From Lycocorax pyrrhopterus obiensis (taxonomy: Eukaryota > Chordata > Aves > Passeriformes > Paradisaeidae): a DNA stretch of 64,000 nucleotides. The notes below the pieces were generated by a model that saw only the letters and a list, made by a program, of their open reading frames with translations, was not told the DNA's origin and did no database searches. Every line of letters begins with the position of its first letter. Position 1 is the stretch's first letter. Both the position numbers and the translations under genes were made by a program. Below, piece by piece: positions 32,762 through 47,700 of this stretch. Where the stretch lies: NCBI GenBank assembly GCA_014706295.1, contig JACSVZ010000016.1:1264168-1328167 (forward strand), given 5' to 3'.

Positions 32762-35700
32762 CTGTGGGGACACAGAGGAGCAGCATTTAAAGGTCGTTGC
32801 CTTTGAGTTAGAACCGAAGCGATGACGTTGACACCCTTGGACACCACCAACAGTTCCCTGCTGGCAGCAGCCGCTGCTTCTCTTGTGGCCTCTCCAGGTA
32901 TGGATCCTCTGACACCTCATGCTGCAGGTAAGCACCACCTCCTGTACCCCAGTGCTGCTCCTCTCCCCCTGCCTCGAGGACAGCTGTAGGACATGACTAA
33001 CTCTGGAGAATTTACTCCAGGGGCACAACTCCGTAGCCGTGAAGGGGGAAAGATGCCAAATCTGCCCACCCCACCTTCTAGGAGAAAGGAAACTGATGAG
33101 ATTCTCAGAGGCTTTTTTCCCCCCCACTGAACACGTCATGTAAGTTCTAGCTTACACCTTTGCTACAATGATCAAAATTTTATTACATCATTATTATTCC
33201 AGTGAGTTTCCTTGCACGTGTTTCCATGTTCTTTGCTTCTTCTAAATTGTGTTTTTCCATATTATAAACCAGGAGTTCATACATGACTACAATTAGAATT
33301 TTAGGGCAGAAAATAAGGGAATTTCCAAGCTTTCAAAATGCTTTTGGCATCTTGATTATCTGGTTAAGTAGTAAGAAAATAGGATTATGTTGGTTATATT
33401 GAGCAGAACAAAGTGTGAACTGAACATCTTCACTAAAAGAAATAAATAAGAGAGCAGAAAATTGGGACTATGTCAGGAAAAACTGAGAAACCCGAGGCTA
33501 TGCCTAAGACTGTAAAACGCTGCATTTTATTTGCATGAAGCCTCTGAAAGATTCATGTCTCCCCAGTGGCTCATCCGCTGGGAAAGCACAAATTTCCAGA
33601 AGCCCTGTGAGTAGTGGGGCTGTCGGAAGAGTTTCGCTGCACACGCTGCAGATCCTGCTTTGCGCAGGCAGCAAAGGCACCAAAGCACGGAGGGGCTGTG
33701 CGGGTGCCTGGAGCTCTCCAGGTGAGGGGCAGAAAGCTCCTGCATTAAGGAAGGCTGAGTGCTGCTGTGTTCCCAGCTCGGAGGTAGGTGCAGCCTTTTT
33801 CCCTGAATTACCCATTCCTTTGGAACATCGCAGAATGGCTCGCGTTGGGAGCGACCTTAAAGATCACGGAGTTCCAATCCCTCTGCCGTGGGCAGGGACA
33901 CCTCCCGCTAGACCAGGTTGCTGCAAGCCCCAGGGAAGGGCTCGCTCCCCCTGCAACGCCCCTCTGCAGCAGAGAATCCCCCCGAGGCTGGGGATCCCTC
34001 CCAGCCCTGGGAAGAGCTGTGCCGGCGCTCCGGGGCCCACGCACAGCCTGTGCTCCGCCAGCTCCGGGACGTCACCGGGAACCTCGAGCACCGGGAAGGC
34101 TTTTCCCACCCCGCGGTGCTGTTGGAAGGGAAGGCTCATGTGAAAGTCAGCTGGGACTTCCACTCCCCATAGCCCAAGGACAGGGAGCAGAGCAGAAAGG
34201 CCACGGAGCCGAAGGAAGAGCTCTGGAGTGTGGGAGAGGCTCCAGGCATGAGGGAAAAGCCCACCCGTGTGCCATGGGAGGAGAGTGCAGACAGAGCTGG
34301 CAGCAGAGGGAAGTGTGTGAATAGCTTTGACCAGCTCCCCTCAAATACCTCCTCCAATGTTCTCTCCCTATGATCTGTGGAATGGTAATTGTTAACAGAG
34401 CCACGGGGAAAGCTCAGTGACAACAATCAAGCTTTTCCCCTGTCTGCTTATGGCTGGATGACAGAAAACACAAAGCCATCCTCTCCACTTGCCATCTCTT
34501 TACCATGGTGGAGTTCCTCAACCTGCTGTGACTCAGAGGAACGAGTGCTGGCATCCAGCAGCTGCATACTCCAGCCACGGGCAGAGCACAGCTCTCACTC
34601 CTCCAGCACAGATCCTTGGTTCTGGCGGTCTCTGAGCGATGAGGTCCCTTGGAGGTTTCTCAAATCTTATGGACAGAACTTCCCTAGGAAGCTCCTCACC
34701 TTCATAGCCACAGCAGCAGCCCACAGCTTCCTGCCATCTGCTGCTTCCCAGAAATCCTTCTGTGAAATTAGTGAACATTAAATATGCCACTGCCTTGCAA
34801 AGCCCCACAGCTGATGATTACTGTGCTGCTGGCTGGGATAGTGTCTGATAAATTCAGCTCATGGAAACTGAAGTGCAGCCTGCCCTTGCCTGAAACCACG
34901 ATGCTCTATTTATCCATAGATTTGGAGTGCTTCTGTGTGGGCTCCTTTGACAACCCATGATAAAATAAACCCAGACACTGGTGAAAAACATTTCTTCAAT
35001 TCAATTCTGTGCCGCCTCTGTTTGAAGAGTCCAAGGAAGGGTCCAGTGAAGATTTTACCAGGATGAAGAAAAAAGGTGTCCGTACAACAGGACTCTGTTT
35101 CTCCACTTAGCCACCACGTGCTGGCAAAAGGATGTTGGGAATAGAAAGCAATGGATTTAAGCCAAGGAAGCTTACAGCATGGGCATGGAATGGTAAAGCA
35201 AAGCCTCCTCAGTTTGACTTTTTTGGTGTTTGTTTTTCTCCTTTTGGGAAAAGAGGAAGAGCGGCGGCCGGGGCAGCCGAGGAGTTGCTGGGAGCTCAGC
35301 TGGTTGTTCCTCCACTGCAGCCGCACACAGCAGCTCCCTGCGTGTCCCAGGGCTGCCCCGCTGGCACCAATTCCAGGGCAGGAGCAAAGAGCGGCCGTTC
35401 CCTGAGCACAGGATTTCAGAGCCTGTCTGTGTGACCTCCGGGGGCTGCAGCGTTCCTCACGTTCCAAGGACAAGCTCTGCCAGGGTAAAGCAGGAATCGG
35501 CCAACACTCAACAAAGAGAATTTTCCACGTTAACTGATTTCTACATTTCTTTAGAATTCTGCTTCAAGTTTGTCAAGTCTTAGCTGTTTTTAGAGGCAAT
35601 TTCAGACAGATTAAACTTGTTTTAAAACATGACCAGGTGCTCAGAACTGGGACTGTCAGATTGGATCATGGACAATGCTGTGCTCACAGCCTCGGTTACC

Positions 35701-38700
35701 ACTCCTCACCCTACATAATGCATGGAAACACATCAGCCAGGATGCAGCCTATGAAAAATAAATGCAGAAATTAGAAATAAGATTGCCCCCCACCCCTGCA
35801 GCTTGCAGGACTGCCAGGGCTGGCTTTTTCACTAGAAATGCCCCTAGAAGCACAAGTCCCCAGGTTCTCTTAGAATCCATCTCAATCTGATCAAACATCC
35901 ATGGAAATCAACAGCAATAGTTTTGCTGACTCTGAACAGCTGGTAACAGTCTGTGATAAAACAGTACTTTGAGCACCTATTCTGATCCATCCCATTTAAT
36001 ACACTAGCTCAGAACTTATTGCCTATTTATTCCAAGTCAGCTGAAGAACTCTGTGACCGCACTGTGCTGATGAACGCGCCTGTAAATGACAGTGTTCTGC
36101 ACAAATACAGATGTCACACAAGACACCTCACCCCAAGTTGTTTCCTGGGTCACTTCCCCACCACTGCCTATGCAGAAGGCAGTGAAGGAAAAATACTGCA
36201 CGTGAAACACAAATACAAACTCCAAATCCTGTGAAAAGAAATTTGCTGCATTTGCAGACGTCTGGGAAGTTCTTGTGCACTTTGAGAGCTATGAAGAGGT
36301 GTCACAGTTCTGGCTCTGCACTTCCACCACCGTGGCAAAAGGGCTCAGGGGAAACAAGAGCCTGCTTCTCTCCTGGAAACAGCAACTGTGTGAAATCAGG
36401 CTCTGCCAGAATGACTGCCATGGTAAGTCTTGGTTGTCCACGACAGCCACTGCCTGACAGGTGAGAGGGTGAAATGAGAGACCCCAGAAATAGGTCTGGT
36501 CTATAGGCTACACTTCACCATTTGTCCCCCTGAGCCTGCTCCATGCTCGGGGCATTATCCCCCACCAACACTGCTCCTCTGTCTGACCCCTCGCAGTGAC
36601 AGCAGCCTGTGCACAACGAGAAAGGGACGATTGTTTCTCCGTTTCTTCAGCTGGCCCTTGTGCCAGCACACAAACCAAATCCTCAGGGACCTGGCACACG
36701 CTACAGCCAATACTCAACTGCAGAACAACTATTCAAATATGTCCAAGGAAGTGAGTGCTGGGCAGTGCTCATCTCCCTGTTGCTCTGTGCACAGGAACAG
36801 GATTTCTGTTGCCAAATCAGATGGATGCTGTTCCCCAAAGCCTTGGCTCCGTGCCTCCAGTGAGCCTGCCAGCAAGCTAAGGCAGGATCCAGCAGAGCAG
36901 GGAGCTCTATCATCACCTGCACACCTCCAGCAAACTCAGGCAACTTGGAAAATTTTTTACTTTTGTGGCACTGATAACCAGAACTATGTGGTTGATTGAC
37001 TGGAAGCTGGATTAGAGAGCCTCCTGCTTCCAAAACCCCAAACCAAGCCTTGAGAAACAAGCCACGAGGTCATGTCTCTGATTTTTTGCTAATTGGGCAG
37101 TCTGCATGCATCCTCACCAAACAGACACAAAACAGCAGCAATTTCTGTGGCTAATACAAAATAACTTAACCATGAAATAAGCAGAGGTGCTGCTGGAAAA
37201 TTTTCTTTTCCACTTCCCTCCATCCCAGCATTCTGGTTTACCTCTAACACTCATTAACATGCTTGGCATATTGAAAAAAAAAAAAGTCCAGCTTTCAGGA
37301 GGGAGGTTTCTCATAACAAATTCTCCAGTTTTACCCTCTCAAAATGCTACTTTGGAGGACTTAGTCCTAATAAATAACATTATGAATTGCACTGCACTTC
37401 AGAAAATGGTAAGAGAGAGCTGTGGATCTTATGAGTCTAAGTCAGCAATACATCCCATGGATATTTGTTCGCATGCAAGGCATTTAGACATCTATTAACT
37501 GAAAGATAAAAGCTTTTTTTCATATGTATTCTTCCCCCTGCAGCTGCTGGAACAAATATTTCTACAGCCTCCCATCTGCCAGCTCATCTATCTCCAAAAA
37601 TCAGCAAGGTTAACGAAGACCTGCTACTTGCAGGCTATTGAACGTGACCTGGCTCAGCTTAGGAACTGCTCCCGTGTGGGCTGAGCACTTGTGGAAGTCC
37701 CAAGCAGAGGTGGGCTGAAGGTGAACTGGCTCTGATCCCATGGAATCTCCATGCCTTTGGCTGTGGTGGATGCTCCAGAGGGGCTGGAGCTGTGAGCCCA
37801 GGGCACAGTCCGTGGCTGCCACGGGCCCCCAGTGAGGGTGTGGAGGGAGGTGTCCTGTTCACCAGCAGGGAGCTGCTCCCTAAACGCTGGTGACTTGGTG
37901 CTGCCTGAACATACACCTGTGTGACAGCACCAGCCATCCCCCCTTGTGAAGTCCAGTGGGATTCTCACTCCAGCTGTGCCAGACTTTCCTACTGCCACTC
38001 GCAACCCTGCCAGAAAATTCAGCTCACACGGGAGGGGAACTGGTCCCACTATGAAGAACATAAAAACCCTCTAATTAAATACCACACAGCTCTGAAGGAG
38101 TGAAGGCAAAGGAAGCATTCATAATGCATGCGTGACTGGAGACAGCGCTGCCTTGGAGGGGTTCCACATTATCCCAAGGAGAGCTCCCTGCACAGCTGTT
38201 CCGTGTGTGGAAACCTTGGCGCTGAGCTTCTCGAGCACTGGCTTTCCTCACAGCAAGAGATAGAGAACAACCAAGCGCTCTTCGGGCGGCACTTGCTCCG
38301 CATCTCCCGGGTGTGGCAGAGCCGGGTGTGGCTGTCGGGAAGCGCCGGGGGCTGCGCAGCGCTCACGGCAGCTGCTGGCGGGCGGGGACAGCTCCGAGCT
38401 GGAGCGGTGCCCTGCCGCCGGCGTCGGCACAGCGGCCCCAGGACAGTACAAAGGCTGTCACACCCACCTGGGTTTCCAGGGTCCCCCAGGGCAGTGGGTG
38501 GCACAGGTTCGCCAGCCCAGCCTCAGGGCACGGGAAGGAGCCAGGTATGGATTCACCGCTGGCACAGCAGAACGCTGGGGCAGGGGAGGGTTTCCTCCTT
38601 CACTGACTAAAGCAAAGCTCACTGCACACCCTGCACAGGTTTATGGAGGGCACTCAGCACCCTCAGCCTGCTGGAGGTGCCCATCACACCTGTTGTTGCC

Positions 38701-41700
38701 AAGTGCCCAGCAGAGCAGAATTCCATCGGGAAGTGTGATGGTGGGCTGGGCACCTACCTGGGGTTGCTGCCTTCCAGCCCTGCCAGCTGAACAGTGGACA
38801 AAATGACTGCTCTGGCCTTCCTCCTCCTCCTCTCTCCAGTTACATGCACGGCTTGGAACAACAAACCCTTGCAAACAAAGGTTGCCCTACCCATAAATAC
38901 TCACCAAGGACTATCACAACTCCAAACTACACTTAGAGCACAGTACTAACTTTTCCAGAGGGGCGAGAACAAATGGAAGGAGAAACCCGGAGCACATTTA
39001 CAGATGGCACATGTGAAAAACCCCACTGCTCGCCCAGCCTGCACTTCTTTGTGATGTGTGGAATTGACATCGTGTCATATGGGCTGTGTGAGTGAACGTA
39101 AGATGTGGAATGAGCCACCACAGGAAATGGAAAACATTTCAGGACACTGAGGCACTGCCAGATTTACAGGCTCAAGTAGGGCTGAACTGGGCCATTGGTG
39201 GTTATAATAAGGCATAACTGAAATGATTGTCCACCTTGAAGAAGCCTCATAGATAAAGATATGCAGCACCTCAGTGCAAGGGATATTTCTGCCTTCCACT
39301 TTGTCCAAAGAACTTTGAAAAAGCACTGAGATTGCTCAAACAAATTTCTAGTGTGGGGAATGCAAACAGAACATCCCGCATACCTGCAGGAATTCTGGCA
39401 CAACTAGAAGGCCCAGTAAGGGATCACAGAAGAGACTCCAAGGGCACAAATCAATTCAGCAAAGGAACAACAGAAAAAGAAGCCACGCACCAGGAGCTGA
39501 GCAGGCTGGAAGTGCAGCAGGAAGGGCCGGCAGGCTCTGCCCTAACAGAAGTGGATCACTGCAAAGGGCTCACAGGAGCTCCTCCACCCGAGCACTAATG
39601 AGTCCATCCCATTCCAGACCCCATCCGAGCACAGGGAAGAACCAGTCCAGCGATGTTTTGGCAGTGGCTGCCCAGGAGCAATTCCATACAGCTGCCAGCT
39701 CTCTCCCGTGGAGGAGAGGTGTTCCCTCCCTGCTGTGCAGCCAGACAGCTGTGCCAGCCCCTGACTCGACGCTTTTCACAGGAAACCAACACAGAGGGGG
39801 AAAAAAATCAGAAAGTTTTTCCTCATCAAATTTGTATTTTAATGCCCTTGTGTCTTGATCTGTTTTAAATACAAAAAGGATCATGACAGTACATGCTGTG
39901 AGCTGTCTAAGCCTTTGAGGAGTTTCTGTGCACATCAGCTTAAGAGCAGGTAATGCTTAAATGCAAACAGACCCTAGAGCTTCCTCCATCATCCCTGCTC
40001 TTTCCTCTCATTGCTTACACGGATTTACTGGACTTAAAGAAAAAGCAACCCTGAAGGCTTGAGGGATGTTCCATGCAGCCATAAACCCTCTTAAAGGGGC
40101 CGAATTCGCTCACTAACCCTTGTAAGGGAACAGAATACCAACACCCAAAAAGGCAGTGAGCAGCAGCACACACCACATGTGTGTTCTGGAGGAGCTCTTT
40201 CCTGTCAATATCTGGAGAATGTCACCCATACCACAGGTGCTCCTTAACCCCAGCTCCATGCTGGGTTCCCAAAGCAGGGAACCACAGGCAGGGAAAGCGT
40301 GGCACAGCCCTGGTTACCTCCACCAGCACAGCAGCTGGGCAACACTACCCAAGCTCTGAATCCAAGGATATTCATGTTCCAACATCCCTTCCAAACCCAC
40401 CCCCAAAGGCCAGAACAGCCACTTCTTGCACATTCCCCTGAGAAATTTTATCCCCCAAGTTACACTAGATATTTTTAAAATTCAGTAGAGAAAATAGCAA
40501 AAAAATGGCTTAGTGCTAAATATTTATTCTACAACCCCATCCTTGTGCACCATCTGCTCAAGCTTCAGCAGCCCATGGTTTCCATGCAGCCAGTCAGTGT
40601 GCTGATATGGAAACAAAGCAACATAAGCACAGCTCCATGTCAAACTACCCAGAAAACCATGGCATTGCCTGGCAATCAAAGGCACTGGAGACACAAGACC
40701 CAGTTGTCTTCCAGGTGTGTGGTATGTGCTGCAGGGGGCACCCGGAGCCTCTGCAGACGATGGAATGCTTTCTCGGGAATTCTCAAATAAGCACAACAGC
40801 TCACCAGGCCCTTGAAGGAACAGTCGTCTCCACAGACCTGCACTCTGCACCCACAGGGGACAGCTGGGGCAGGGGTTGGGTTTTGCAGCTTGGAGTAGAC
40901 ACACCTCTGTGGCCACAGTGTTTTCCTGGTGGCTGACAGGAGAAACAATGGCCCATGGGCTGTGCTGTACCTGTGCTGCTCCCTTCCTGTGGCCAGAGCC
41001 CAGCATCTCCTGCTGGCACATCATCTGTGCAGTGGCCGTGCGGGAGCAGGAGCCTTCAGGCTGGACAACAACACGTTCTTCAGTGCTGGGAACAGGGTCC
41101 TTATTCCCAACACACTCTTAACCCTCATCCCAGTGCTGTTCCTGGTGCCTCATGCACATCTCCATTCACATGCCATTCAAACCACAAGCCTCTAGAGAAC
41201 CATTTCTGGGGAATTTAAAGGACTGCTCTCCCTGCTTGCACCTGGAACACGTCACCACGTGGAGCTGAGGAGTGCAAGTATGGGCACCAGCACTCCCATT
41301 GGAGGGGTGTGGGATCCAGCAACGCTCTGCATGAACAAGTAGAAGCTCAAGTACCACCACTGGAGGTGGGTATCACATTGAGCCATTGTGTCACACAGAG
41401 CCACTGCAGGCAAGTGACTTGGAGCACCTGGACAGCACAGCTGGGAGCACACACAGCTCTCTGCTGTGGCACGGTGAGCCAGTGCTGGCAGAGGTGGGAG
41501 CACCGCCCTCAGCTTCACATCCAGAGAGTCAAGACCCCACAGGACCAGCTGGAGAATGGCTCCTGTGCCAGCAGATCAAGGTCTACTGGCACAGGGAGGA
41601 AAAACAAAGCAAAAGGTGAGTGTCTCTTTCCACCTGCCCTGCCTACAGCTGGGCTAATGCTGATGGGCTGCAGGAAGGCTGCATGAGCTGGTCAGTCCAC

Positions 41701-44700
41701 CCTGCCACACCTGATGCTGTCCCAACCTTTCACGAGGGACCAGGGGCACGAGTGAGTGAGTGAGTGAGTGAGTGAGTGCAAACACCTGGAGTGGGGCTCA
41801 GGCTCAGGAAAGCACTGAAATCCAACCAGGCAGCCACACAGTGTGGAGCAGCCAAGCACCCTGCCTGGAACAGCTGCAGGTGTGTGCCAGCACCAGCATC
41901 ATGTGGCAGGGAGAGGGACAGACAGAGCCTGGCACAGAGCTGGGCACAGCAGGGAGTCATTTCAGGGCTGGGTGCAAGTACACAACCAAACAAGCAGCCT
42001 CGAGAGCAGACGTGTGGGCTCTTGAGCTCCGCAGCCACCAGTGAGAACAAGAATACAAATGCATGCCTCTTGCTGAAATTGTTTTACAACATAGGTTATG
42101 TATAAATTCCAACTGTTACGTGGCCTAAATTAGAGTATGGCTATGTTAAAAACAAGGCCCAGTTGCCAAGCAATCAGTTTTCACTCTCCCAGTAGGTTTT
42201 TGATTTCTATCTATGTGAATATACTCAACTATTGCCAAAAAAATCTCCAAATTGCATGAACTGCACTTCTTGAGTTCTGTGATCAGTCACTACATAAAAA
42301 TTGATTAGTGGAAGAATCAAAGCCATTATGAAAACATACTCTGTATCTTGTGGGCAGATAAATTCATGGAGGTGCTGGAAGAAAAACCACAACACATTAA
42401 ACCAGAGTAACTTTATATGTAGAGAGAGGAATGCTCTACCTGGAATCCAATCTACTGTCAACCAGATTTGCATTAGTAAGCTTGTGCCATCCATCAGCAG
42501 CTAAGCCCACACTGTCACAGCTCTCGTTCGGGAACATCTTACACTGTTTGTGAGTAAAGCATTTTGCTTTTTCTTCTTTATAGAAACACAATTTTCTAGT
42601 AGAGCCTCACCAGTGTGCAGAAGTAAGTTACCAAGGCTGGCAGTGAGTCATGAAGTGTACGGCAGCACTGGTTAAATCGAGAGCCATTACATAAGAACAC
42701 CCCAAGATGCCCCTGCTCTACAAGCCCGGCTCTGCTGGTTGCAGCAACACGAGCGGTGACAAAACGTGTTCCTGATGAGCACACAGGTGCTGCCAGGAAA
42801 TTGGAGGTGCTGTGCCAAGCACCTGAGAGGCCTCTTCAGTGCTTCCAGCAGACCTGAGCAGTGTCAGCTCTGCAGACCCGCAGGATGGAAGTCACAGCGA
42901 CGACAATCTTGTGACTCAGTCTCATGGGACAATACAAGGTTATGACCACAGGCTGCCATTTAAGACCCATGAAACATCCATCAAGAACCACAAGAGGAAG
43001 GATGATGTGACAGCAGGCACTTTTGCATCGCGCACTGGCATTAAGCAGGCTCACAGATTCAAGCTGGCAAAAAGATTCCCTCACCTGCAGAGTCCAGGAA
43101 GGAAGCCACACGCTCGCCACAGGCACTGAGCTCCATGCAGATTTTATCCTTAGGCTGTTCCTCTGCAGTAAGAAAAGTGCCAGCAGCCTCTCACCAGCAG
43201 GAAGCCCTCTGAGCAGGAGCACAGGCCCAGCCCTCACCATGCAGGGTTCAGGACACCCTGAATTCACAGACAACCCCACCAGCTGACGAGACACAAGATT
43301 AATGAACTTTTTCTTCAGAAGTACTTGCTTCTGGTAGGAAACATCCCCAGCCTTGTCCTTTCAGGCTTCACAAAACCAGCACTTTACCCTTCAAGCAGCT
43401 ACAGAGGAAGGGTGTCAGTTATCTGCCACTCTCAGAGGCTCTTACCAGCAGATCACTGAGTTTGGGGCAAGCAGATATAATTCTCTGTGAATTATGCCTC
43501 TCAGGTGGACAGACAGATTACAGAACAGCCTCATAGTCATGCATGACAAAGATTTTTTGGCTGGCAGGAAGTGTTTTGGTACACAGGTCCCTTTTTCTTA
43601 GACTTCTGGAGAAAGAAGTGCAGTGATTTCTGTTCAATCACGTATGAGCTGTACAAGAGTTAGTCCTACGAGACACACTGAGCAAGCAGCCTGAATTCAG
43701 AGATTTTCCTGTGGTCTAATTCTGTTAAGTGGTATCTGGGCCTTTGTTAATAATAATAGAACATGCATGTCTCTAAACATTATAGTGAGGATTCAAAATG
43801 AATGCCGGGAGGTTCTTCCAGAGGCGCTGACATTCCCACAGCGTACAATGGATCGACATTTGTGGGTTCTCTTAGCAATGGTACGTTCATACTGTGATTT
43901 CCAGATTGTAACTAAAACCTGAGGAACAAAATGCCATCCAGGTCTGGGATGGTGCACCCACAAAAACTGGCAATGTTTTCCCTTAGAGTAACACTTCAGA
44001 ATATATTAAGCTGACATTCTTTCCTTGGTTGTGTACAGCTTAGTGAAATGAAGCTGGAATATCATAGCTCTTCAAAATACAGGTGAAGAGAAGATCTTGC
44101 ACAGCCACAGGCAACAAATCCTCATTAAAAGTCTTTTCCCATTACAAGCTGCAACATCCACCTTTCTGCAGCTCCTGCCTGGCACTCAGCATAATGCCTT
44201 GCTCTGTGCACAAACATTCTGTCCGGATACATGGACTTAACAGGATGAATGTTCAAATACTTTTCACAGCAGAAGTAAATTAAAAATGCCTCTTTCTCCC
44301 AGCATTTGTGGTCATTCTCCCTCTAGACTAAGCTGTGTTTTCTGGGAATTCCCAGCCCTAGAGCTCCTAGCCCCACTGCTCAATTCCACTTTAGACAGAG
44401 TTTTCCATGAAGAAAAATGTATGAGCTCCTTCAAATACTCAGAATTTCAAACATAAGCATGTTACAACTCCCTTTCCCTGTTTATTCAATCAGTCATCAG
44501 GATGTAGTTTTGCCCTGTAGAACAGTACTGCTGGAAATTCAAGTTGCCATCACCACTGGCTGCTTCCAGTGAGCTCCAGTCCACATCACCATCTGCAGAC
44601 AGGGACACACACAGAGCACCGGAGCACCGCTGCCCTTCTGCTCCCTCCTGGATGTGGAAACAAGTTTTGCAGCCACCAAAAACCAGTGTAAGGAAAACCC

Positions 44701-47700
44701 ACTGGAACGAGAGCAAGGCTTTTGGAGATGGACAGTGTATGCTGTGCTGCAGAGCACCCCAGGGCTGTGGCTGCTCCTCTAACACGCAGAGATCAACAGA
44801 CGCTGGCTGCAGGCAGGCACAGCTCCTCTTTAGACCCCCAAGCCCTACTGAATTCCTCTCCATATCATCTCAGCTCACTTACCAGCCCTGTCAAGGAAAG
44901 CAGGGCTGTCTCACTGATTCCCTGCTCACGACTCCCACAGGCAGACTAGGGTCTGAATAATTACATGGGCTTGGGAGATTGTCAGAGCCCCTGCTGATGG
45001 CTTCTGTCGCTGGAGAGGGGGAGAGACACCTTGGAAATGCTGCTGGTGTGCACAGAGCTACAGAAATGCTGCACACATCGCTGTGTGGCAGGGAAAAATG
45101 CCTGCACCTGGGCCAGGTGTGTCCCTGCCAGAGAGCAGGCAGGAGCTGCCATGGACACACACCACATCGCTCTCCCTGGAAGAGGTTTAATCGAGGATGG
45201 CCTTGACAGAGAACTTTCACCAGCTTTGTGCAACAGACAACAAATGTTTTCATTTTAAAATGTTATAAAAGAAAACCACTAGTGATTCAAGCAGAGAAGA
45301 ATGTGAGCAGCAGTATCTGCTCAGAGCACACCCAGGTGCAGTGACTGTGCTGATTTGCCTCGATCCCTGGCTGCAGCTGTGGGCAATGGATAAGGGATAA
45401 CCCCCTCCCCTGGCCAGCACACAGCTGGGACCAATGGGGCCCCAGTCACATGGACGGTGCCTCTGCTGGGTGCCCTCAGACACCGTGAAGGAGCAGTGGA
45501 GCTCTGAGAGCCAAGAGAAACCCCGGGCTGCCTGTTCAGGTGAACAACAAATGTAAATATACTCTAGTTCTACATCCCCAGAATACTGCTGGCATGGCCA
45601 CACTTAGAGAAGCCCTTCTCCCCAAAACCACCCAGAAAACACGTGCCCTTTGTGGCGTGCCACCCATCACACAAACCCATTTTCTCCTCTTGGCTGAAAA
45701 ATGACAGCTCCTTGGATCTCTTGCCAGGCCTGCCTGACCTCGTGCAGCACCTGCCAGGTCTGGCTGCAAACTGCAGCCTAACAGTGCCATAATGTGTGAT
45801 GCATGCCAGGAAGCGGGAAGCTAATCCAAGGCACACCTGCAAGTGCTATCCACCACCTAGCAAACTGCAGGGGTGGGGGAGCAGGTGTATTTCTTAAAAC
45901 CTTTCCTGCCACCACGATGTTGTTCCTTGCCTGAGCCTGGCAACTGTGCTCCCTTCCTGGGCACCCAATGGAGATCTCACGCTCTCCCCATGCTTGGTTT
46001 GTTTTCTTGTAAAGGGTCCAAACAGCTGAACCTGTAAAAGTGGTGGAACTGAAATTTATTTGCTGCATTTTCTTTTCAATATAAGATATGCAAGAGGCTC
46101 TGTGGAGCTAAAAGCTTGTTCTTTTGATGCTGAATCAGGGAGGAAAAACAGCACAGAAAGGCTAATACAAGGTGGCACAATTACTGTCTATTGATGCAAC
46201 TGCTGTGGAACCACGATTCATCATGTATTATTGATAATTGCAGCATAATGTACCGAGGGGTTTGCAGGGTGTTTAACAGAATGCAAGATATTCAGATTAC
46301 AAATGAACCCAGTTGCAAGAGAATGCTCTTAATTGTATCAAGCCTGATGCTTTCTCTCACAGTTAATTCTTAGGAAGTAAAACTAGAAAAACACAGTCAA
46401 AATCCTGCTGTCAGGTCAGGACAGATGCAAACCCCGAGGATCTGATCCCTTCTGACATAAGCAGGTACCACCTCAGAGCCAGCAGCCTCACAGCCAGCAT
46501 CAGTGCAAATCACAGCTGCAGTGGAAATCCCGAGGTGAGGAAAGGGAGGCAGGCACCTTGCTGCAGACCTGCCTCTGGCGTGTTTTCTCTGGCTCTGGAA
46601 AAAGTAGATCGGAGTAATTTTAGGCTCTCAGCTTGCATCTAATAAACTAAACCTCACAAGGCTGTCAGAGGGGACGGGAGGAAGGTGAACAGGGGGCTGC
46701 CACCCTGGCAAAGGGAATGCACGCAGGGCACAGAGCAAGCAGGAGAAATGTGGGACAAACACAGGGGCTGAAGTCAAAAACACCTCCTGGGCCAACGCCT
46801 TCTTCCCTGCTGAGAAAAGGACTCCGAAGCTTGAGCCCTCAACCCGCTTCCACGTGGAGATTGGAGTCGGCCCAGCCGCCCGGCAGCAGCCAGGGGAGGA
46901 TGTTGTGGACAGCTACGGCAGCAGGGACGAGGTGTTCCTGCGCTCCCGGGCACAGCCCGGCGGCTCCAGCGACAGCCGAGGCAGCCCAGCACCCTCCCAT
47001 CCCAGCACCCTCCCATCCCAGCACTCTCCCATCCCAGCACCCTCCCATCCCAGCCTCCCCGGGCACACCGTCCTGCGCGTTTTTCACGCACCTCTTACGG
47101 AGGCTGTACCTGGGTTCAGAGCTCCCCAGGCACGGGAGCACATTAGAAAAACACCACACATAGAAATCTGCTCCCCATCGAGGCTGAAACAGACTGAAAA
47201 GGACCTAAAACAAATTCCAGGCTTAGACACAGAAGTCATACAGGCACCCAGGGCAGCTGAGGCTCTCGGAGCTGTTGGATACACTGAACAGTCTCCCTGC
47301 CAGCTAGTATTGCCATTTTACGGACAGAGAAACATCCGAGGTAAAGAGAGCGCCTACAGTACTGCTCACTTCCGAGCATGCCAACCACAATGGCTTTGGG
47401 GAATTCAGACTGGGTTCTTTCTCAATTATTCCTTCCATAGCCAAGTGGCTCTGCAACGCTAAATTGCTCCTGTCACTGAAGTAAGCAGATGTGATTCTGA
47501 ATACACATGAGGAGACAATCTCCTCATCATGGCATGGTGAGTGTTTGTAATTTCTCAGTGTAAGTGCACTTTAACTGAGCTGACATTCTCCAGGACCTTG
47601 GCCACTGATGGAAAATAATACTTCAATGGCCCTTTTAATTGATGTAGCGCTTCCTGTACCCCAATACAGCTCTTAAGAGTCACAGAAAAGCACTTTCAAG

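Noticed and set aside
46717..47462. Frames of 148 and 202 codons over the 17-bp minisatellite
   Set aside because: Repeat-driven; the Pro/Ser/His text is the translated minisatellite.
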